22,730 nt of DNA from Choristocarpus tenellus KU-1152 (Eukaryota; Phaeophyceae), in the NCBI GenBank assembly GCA_964200185.2, contig CAXNAD020000279.1, forward strand, positions 1 through 22,730. The letters run 5' to 3'. Positions within the stretch are counted from its first letter, which is position 1, and each line of letters begins with the position of its first letter. A model generated the notes under the pieces. That model searched no databases. It was not told the origin of the DNA and worked only from the letters and a program-made list of their open reading frames with translations. Of the stretch, positions 12,301 to 18,300 are shown piece by piece. A program made the translations under genes and the position numbers.

Positions 12301-15300
12301 GCAACACTCTACCAAGTGCAAACATTAGTGTTGCAAACCAAAACGGTTTACTGTGGCAATCAATAAAATAGGGTAGAAAGTGTTTTATTTTTTATGAATC
12401 TAATCGATCTGTGAGTGCATGAGATGACACAAACAAGACGCATGCAGTTGTTTGTAGATGTTTGTAGATGTTTGTAGATGTTTGTAGATGTTTGTAGATG
12501 TTTGTAGATGTTTGTAGATGTTTGTAGATGACCGCATACAAACCACAAGGTTTAAAACAACTAACGTCTCCACCGATCTCAGCGGGCAGATCCTATTCAT
12601 CAACAGCAAAGTGTGTAACGAGGCGTGGGCAATAGTAGCAACACCTTGTGACAGACATGTGGTTTGCTTTGTGACCTCTGACACATTAAGTAGTCGCACT
12701 TTTGAATGTATTACAAACAAAAAAATAACCTAATAATCAAAACTTTTCAGTCAAGTTATTCAGTCTTGCCAAAAAATCAAACTGTTGCAATTCACACCAC
12801 TGACTACTATACAATTAAAACTACTAGTGATAAGAGCCCCTCTTGTAGGAGGAGCTTTTGCCTTAACCCTAACCCTAACCCACAGTAGTATCAACAAACA
12901 AAAAACACCTCTCACATGTACCACACACATTGTGGATCACAGTCACCCATACACTCAGAATCACCCGCCCCACAATCCACAATCCACACAAATTCTTGCA
13001 CCACAGTCACCCCTTACCTCAGACACCAACCCCATGGTATCTAATGACCTGAAGTGCAACCTGGGCTGATCATATCTCACTGCCCCATCAGCATTCCTAC
13101 TCATCCCAACAGCAGAGTCAGTGCCAGAAGTAGACGTAGTAGGTTGTGCCGGTAGGGGTACTCTCTGCATGCGAATAGCAGATCTTGGTGTAGACATGGC
13201 AGAACTTGACCTCGCCAAACCAGAAGTCCTGTCATACACTCCTTCATCATCGCTATGGACCAAGTCTAACGGGGCTGAACCCGCACGTCTAAGTGAGGCA
13301 CTACTTCCATCTAGTCCAGACCTGATTCACAGGAATGACAACATCAGAGTTGTAAATAGTTTGGGTTTTAGTTCACCTATTTTCAAAATTTGAGGTATAG
13401 AACCATCAAAATAAAAATAAAAGACAAAAAAAGCATACACACTATATTTCACTTAAGTGCATGTATTAACAGACCCATTAGTAACCACCCTCACCTCCAT
13501 GACATACACAGAGCAAAAGGATCTACTCCAATCTCCTGTCCTCTCAATATCCCCCATTGGTTGACTCGTACATGCTCAAGCTTAAACTCAAACTCTGGGA
13601 AGCCTAGGGTTTACTTGTACCAAAAGATTGTGGGTATTGAGGAAGATGCACTTTGCATCACTCAACATGTAAGGGGAGGGGGTTGTATTTCACCACCTTG
13701 CATTTTAAGGCGATTGGAGAGAGTGTATGTTAACACTAGTCTTAGCAAAGGACTCCAACAACGTGGCATTCATGCTCTTTCAGGAACTATTCACTTTCTT
13801 TCAGCGGGGTCACTATTCCAAGCCCCCTTATTATGAGTATCTTCAAATACTTGTACCACCATTGGATACAATGAAAAAAAATCAAAAATATAAGGGTTAG
13901 GGCTAGGGTTAGGGCTAGAACCTAGGGTAATCGCACATAGGTTGCATATGTTGGTATCAAAATAATCACCTGTTGGGGTCGAGGTCGTAACCTTCGTGAC
14001 TTCCACCAATCACATCCACCGATGCATCCCCTGGTTCATCTGTGCTGAAGTCCTGTACATTGTCAGTCAGAAAAATATTTATACTTGTTAAACAAACAAA
14101 CTTGACAATAGACTTGTCAATAAACAGACTCGTCAACAAACAGACTTGTCAATAAAAACACTTGTCAATAAAAACACTTGTCAATAAAAACACTTGTCAA
14201 TAAAAACACTTGTCAATAAAAACACTTGTCAATAAAAACACTTGTCAATAAACAAATGAGGTGGAGGAGAGGAAACAGGATGAAACAGTTACTTTTACCA
14301 ACAACTTTGAGGACATCAAACCGAAGATAGAACACACAACACATCAACAACACACACAAAAGAATCGAGGCATCACAAAACAAGAACACCTTCACCTCTG
14401 AAAATTCACTCTCTGACTCATACATGTAGCTGCTCTCACTCTCATCATCACCTCCCACATCATGCATTACAGCGATATCTGCAGCACTTGGCCTCTGATA
14501 TTTGTTGTACTGCAATCACAACAGTTTCAAAACAAGGGACCAAAAAAGAGTACCAAAGAGGAAGTGTCAGCTTACTACTGAAATACAAAACCACAAGATA
14601 TCTTAAACAGCATCACACTCCAGGGTCTTGTTGCTGGTATGGAAGGCTGCATCACTTGCTCATACTTGAACCAAATGTACTTAACAAATTCTTCCTCCTT
14701 CCTCAAGCACCATATAGAACCAAAAATATCCGGTCATCGCACTAACAACACAAAAATAACCCTAACACTTGAACAAAGACTTGGCATACTGCAATGCATC
14801 ACCACATCTTCCTTCGAGGGGAAACACAACAGGCTCACAGTGTTAGGGTTAGACGTTGTTGACTTCAGACACTCAGGATACACACACAGGTACAGTGTTG
14901 GTTGGTGACTTCCGACACTCAGGATACACACACAAGTACAGTGTTGTTGACTTGAGACACTCAGGATACACACACAAGTACAAAAAACATCCACACACAA
15001 TCAGGCAGAACCAAAATATAGCAAAGCTTTTGATAGCAACAATATTTAATATTACTATTAGATATCGCCACCTTCCAAAAGTATTCAAAGCAGCTCCTGA
15101 AAAATATATATCGCTATCACTATGTATTATCATCAGTATCACTATGTATGCATACAACACATAAAACACCTGCACGGTACCTCTACTTCTATCACTACTT
15201 CTACTTCTACTCCTATGACCAGTCTCACCTAATACACTACAGGAACATGATTGGTTCTTTGACTAAACACAGGAGGTCCAGTCAGTGCTCTTTCTACTTG

Positions 15301-18300
15301 CCTGTACGCCATCTTCAACTGGAATACCCTTACGTCTCTTGATGGCATCCAGTATACCAGCCTTCTTACAGTATACATTTCCAGCAAGGGTGTTGTGGAA
15401 GCCAGTGCCAATCTAGAATACAAATTTGAAGAGAGATCAACCGGGCAGAAAGGGGAAAGTGTTGAGAAAGAGATCCAAACAGCAATCACTGAATCACAAC
15501 CATGAACACAGTACAGTACCAGATAACACAGTATCCTACACTTGTTCACAGCATCCAGTAAAAGGTTGGCATTCTACACATTTACCAGCCAATGAAGCTG
15601 GTTCTCCACCTGCATAGATCACCTGACCTTCTAATCTGTCTTTCCGCTGAATCAAGCATTTACCGCACATTCAGGTTGTTGCTCACTATATATATTTATA
15701 TTATATATTTATATTATATATATTATCAAAACAAGAAAAAAGTGAAAAGAGGATTCTCTTCAGTCAATTAACGTATGTATGCAATCACCAGGTTATTAAT
15801 ATAATAGGTACACTAGACAAGCTATTTCAACAACACAAACCATGCCAATCAATATTGTAATACTACCTATCGCAAGCACTCAGTATTTACTATCTCAATG
15901 AGCTTCAAATATGATGCTTCAAACTACATACAATTCAAGGTTTGCAAAAAATAGCATGTACTGCAGTATGCTCCAGAGGAACTGCAGTGACTCACAGCGT
16001 ACTTATGACTACTTATGACTACTTGCTAAGGGAAGCAGTGTACCAGACAAATGCAACCCCATTATCAAGCACAACAGGGTCACACATGAACATAAACCAA
16101 TACGTGGAAGACACCCTACCTTGTACAGTGTCTTTGACACAGGCTCCCAGACATAGAGGTAAACTCCATCTGTGGCCAAGTTACACGTCGAGAAGGCTGT
16201 CTTCAGCAAAGTGTTTTCATTAGGTAGCCTATCCATCCCTAACCTTGCAGGGAAGGAAGCCGTGCACGAATCCGGAGTTGGGAAGGAGATCTGGTAGGAA
16301 GGGACATGGGACAAGGGCCAACAAGTTGGTATCTCATATAGTACATTAGATGCCATATACAGCAGGCAAAAACAGTAAATCCACACTTCCTGGAAACTAC
16401 CTCGATACTAGTTAGTCACAGACCTCACCTACTTGAGTACTACTGCCCTAAAAAGTATTTAAAAATAGCACCTATGCAAAGGGTGGCTCAAAGTTGCACA
16501 TACAAGGGTTACCATTCCTTAATGCAATGACAAGGCAATCATAGCTGAACTTGAATTTAAATCAAGGAGCAAGGTCAACAAGAAATGTGAACCTGATAAA
16601 CAACACCGAGCACATCCAAAAAGCAAAGTACTTCAAATTTTCACCACTAGAAACACTTCTTCCGGGATAGACCACCACCATAACCTGTGCAATTTTCCCT
16701 CAAGGACATTTCATGAAAAAGACCCAATCACTTACATTGCAACACAAGAGTATCATAGTAAAAATTCCATGCACTCAATTGGTGGTCACAACACACATCC
16801 CTCGACTCCATTCAGCTATCACATAATCTACTTTGCAAAGGTTGTAGGACACCCTCCCTCACCATGTAGGATGTGGAATGCTCCCTCAACCGATTTAAGA
16901 AAGGTTCTGATGAAGGTGGTAGTGAGGGCCCTCCACTTAACAAGTACGATGCTACACATACAACATCTGCTATAGAACCGCTCACCACTCCCACAGCCAG
17001 GAGTAACGACATGGCCTGAACAGGTGGGGAAAGCAAAGGTTAGGAATACCAGTTGTCACAACCAGCTTAGGGTTAGGGTTAGAAGAGAGGCTACCTTGCA
17101 TTGACCACAAAACCATGCTTCAACTAAATCATCATATTTTATTTCCCAATAAAATAGGAAAAATTATTGTACCACTAATCACCAACAGCAAACAGGCAAC
17201 AACTGCTGTACCAATGATATGGACACAATAGGGTAGTAGCCAACAGCATGTTGTCCTTCACATCACTTATAAGTCAGACTTAGTTATTGAACACCTAAGA
17301 AGTACATATACATCGCCTACACAGTTTTAAAACCCCAAACACAGCCATCATCACAAAAAACATGGTATGAGTACATGCCAGTGGGGAGAACACAAAAATC
17401 AAATTCAACACTATTCAAACCGATATATCCATCCATACCCAATCTCACTGCTAACATATAAACACCAGCTAATGCAAGAGTAACAAACTCGGTGCAAAAA
17501 GTCAAAGAAAAATAATATGCAACACTGCGATGCCAAAAAAAACAAAAACAAACCTGTGCCTTATCTTCACAAGATGATGTTGAAGAGCTGGCAGTGTCCC
17601 TGGCTAGGGTTCGTAAATCGTGCAAGGACCCAACCAACTCGTTCGATTCCACCTATTCCAGTACAAATGAATAAAACCAAAAGCATTTATAATTTATCAT
17701 CACAAAAATAGTTTAACAGATGCTGGTGAGATTGTACATATTGTATGTATCATACATATCGTACATACCAATAGCATCAACGTGGTACACAACATTGAGA
17801 AATTCATTTTGGGGGTTCTCAGTAGGACAACATGTGTACATGTGTATCATCAGCCACTGATTCAATCAAAACAAAATCAGTTGAGGTAGCTCTTCAGACA
17901 GGATTTCTTCCACATCTCTTCTAAAATAGAAAAGTAACCACAGCAGAGTAATGTAGATTCTGGATGTAACAAGAGATAGTCCAAACCTGAGCTAGTCCAA
18001 AAGGTGGACAAGATGCAAAAAGGTCCAAGAATGTCTGGGTCATCTCCAGAAACATGTTTGGAAAAGCTGGACCCAAAATCTTCATCATCTTTAGCTGGCC
18101 TCGTAGAGTCATGGAAAGCAAAACATTTACTTCCACAGGAGCCTGGGACTAACAGTGCATGAGGCGTCATAGTGGGGCCAGGGCTTAAAAAAGGAAACGC
18201 TTAAGCATGAACGGTAATTATGTGTGAAGCAGTATTAGAAGGATGAGTATGTCAGGAGGACTATCCATTCTCTCTGCTTCAGGATGGGTCATGACCAATC

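Noticed and set aside
12536-12675. Possible exon between exons 13 and 14 (VTKQTTCLSQGVATIAHASL then HTLLLMNRICPL)
   Set aside because: Open and helical-looking, but the acceptor (GTCAGAG|) has no pyrimidine tract and only a weak donor keeps phase 0. Left out of the model, not excluded.
14570-14735. Possible exon between exons 10 and 11 (EEEFVKYIWFKYEQ region)
   Set aside because: The frame is open and would join smoothly to YNKYQRPS, but the acceptor (GGAAG|) is poor. Not included without transcript evidence.
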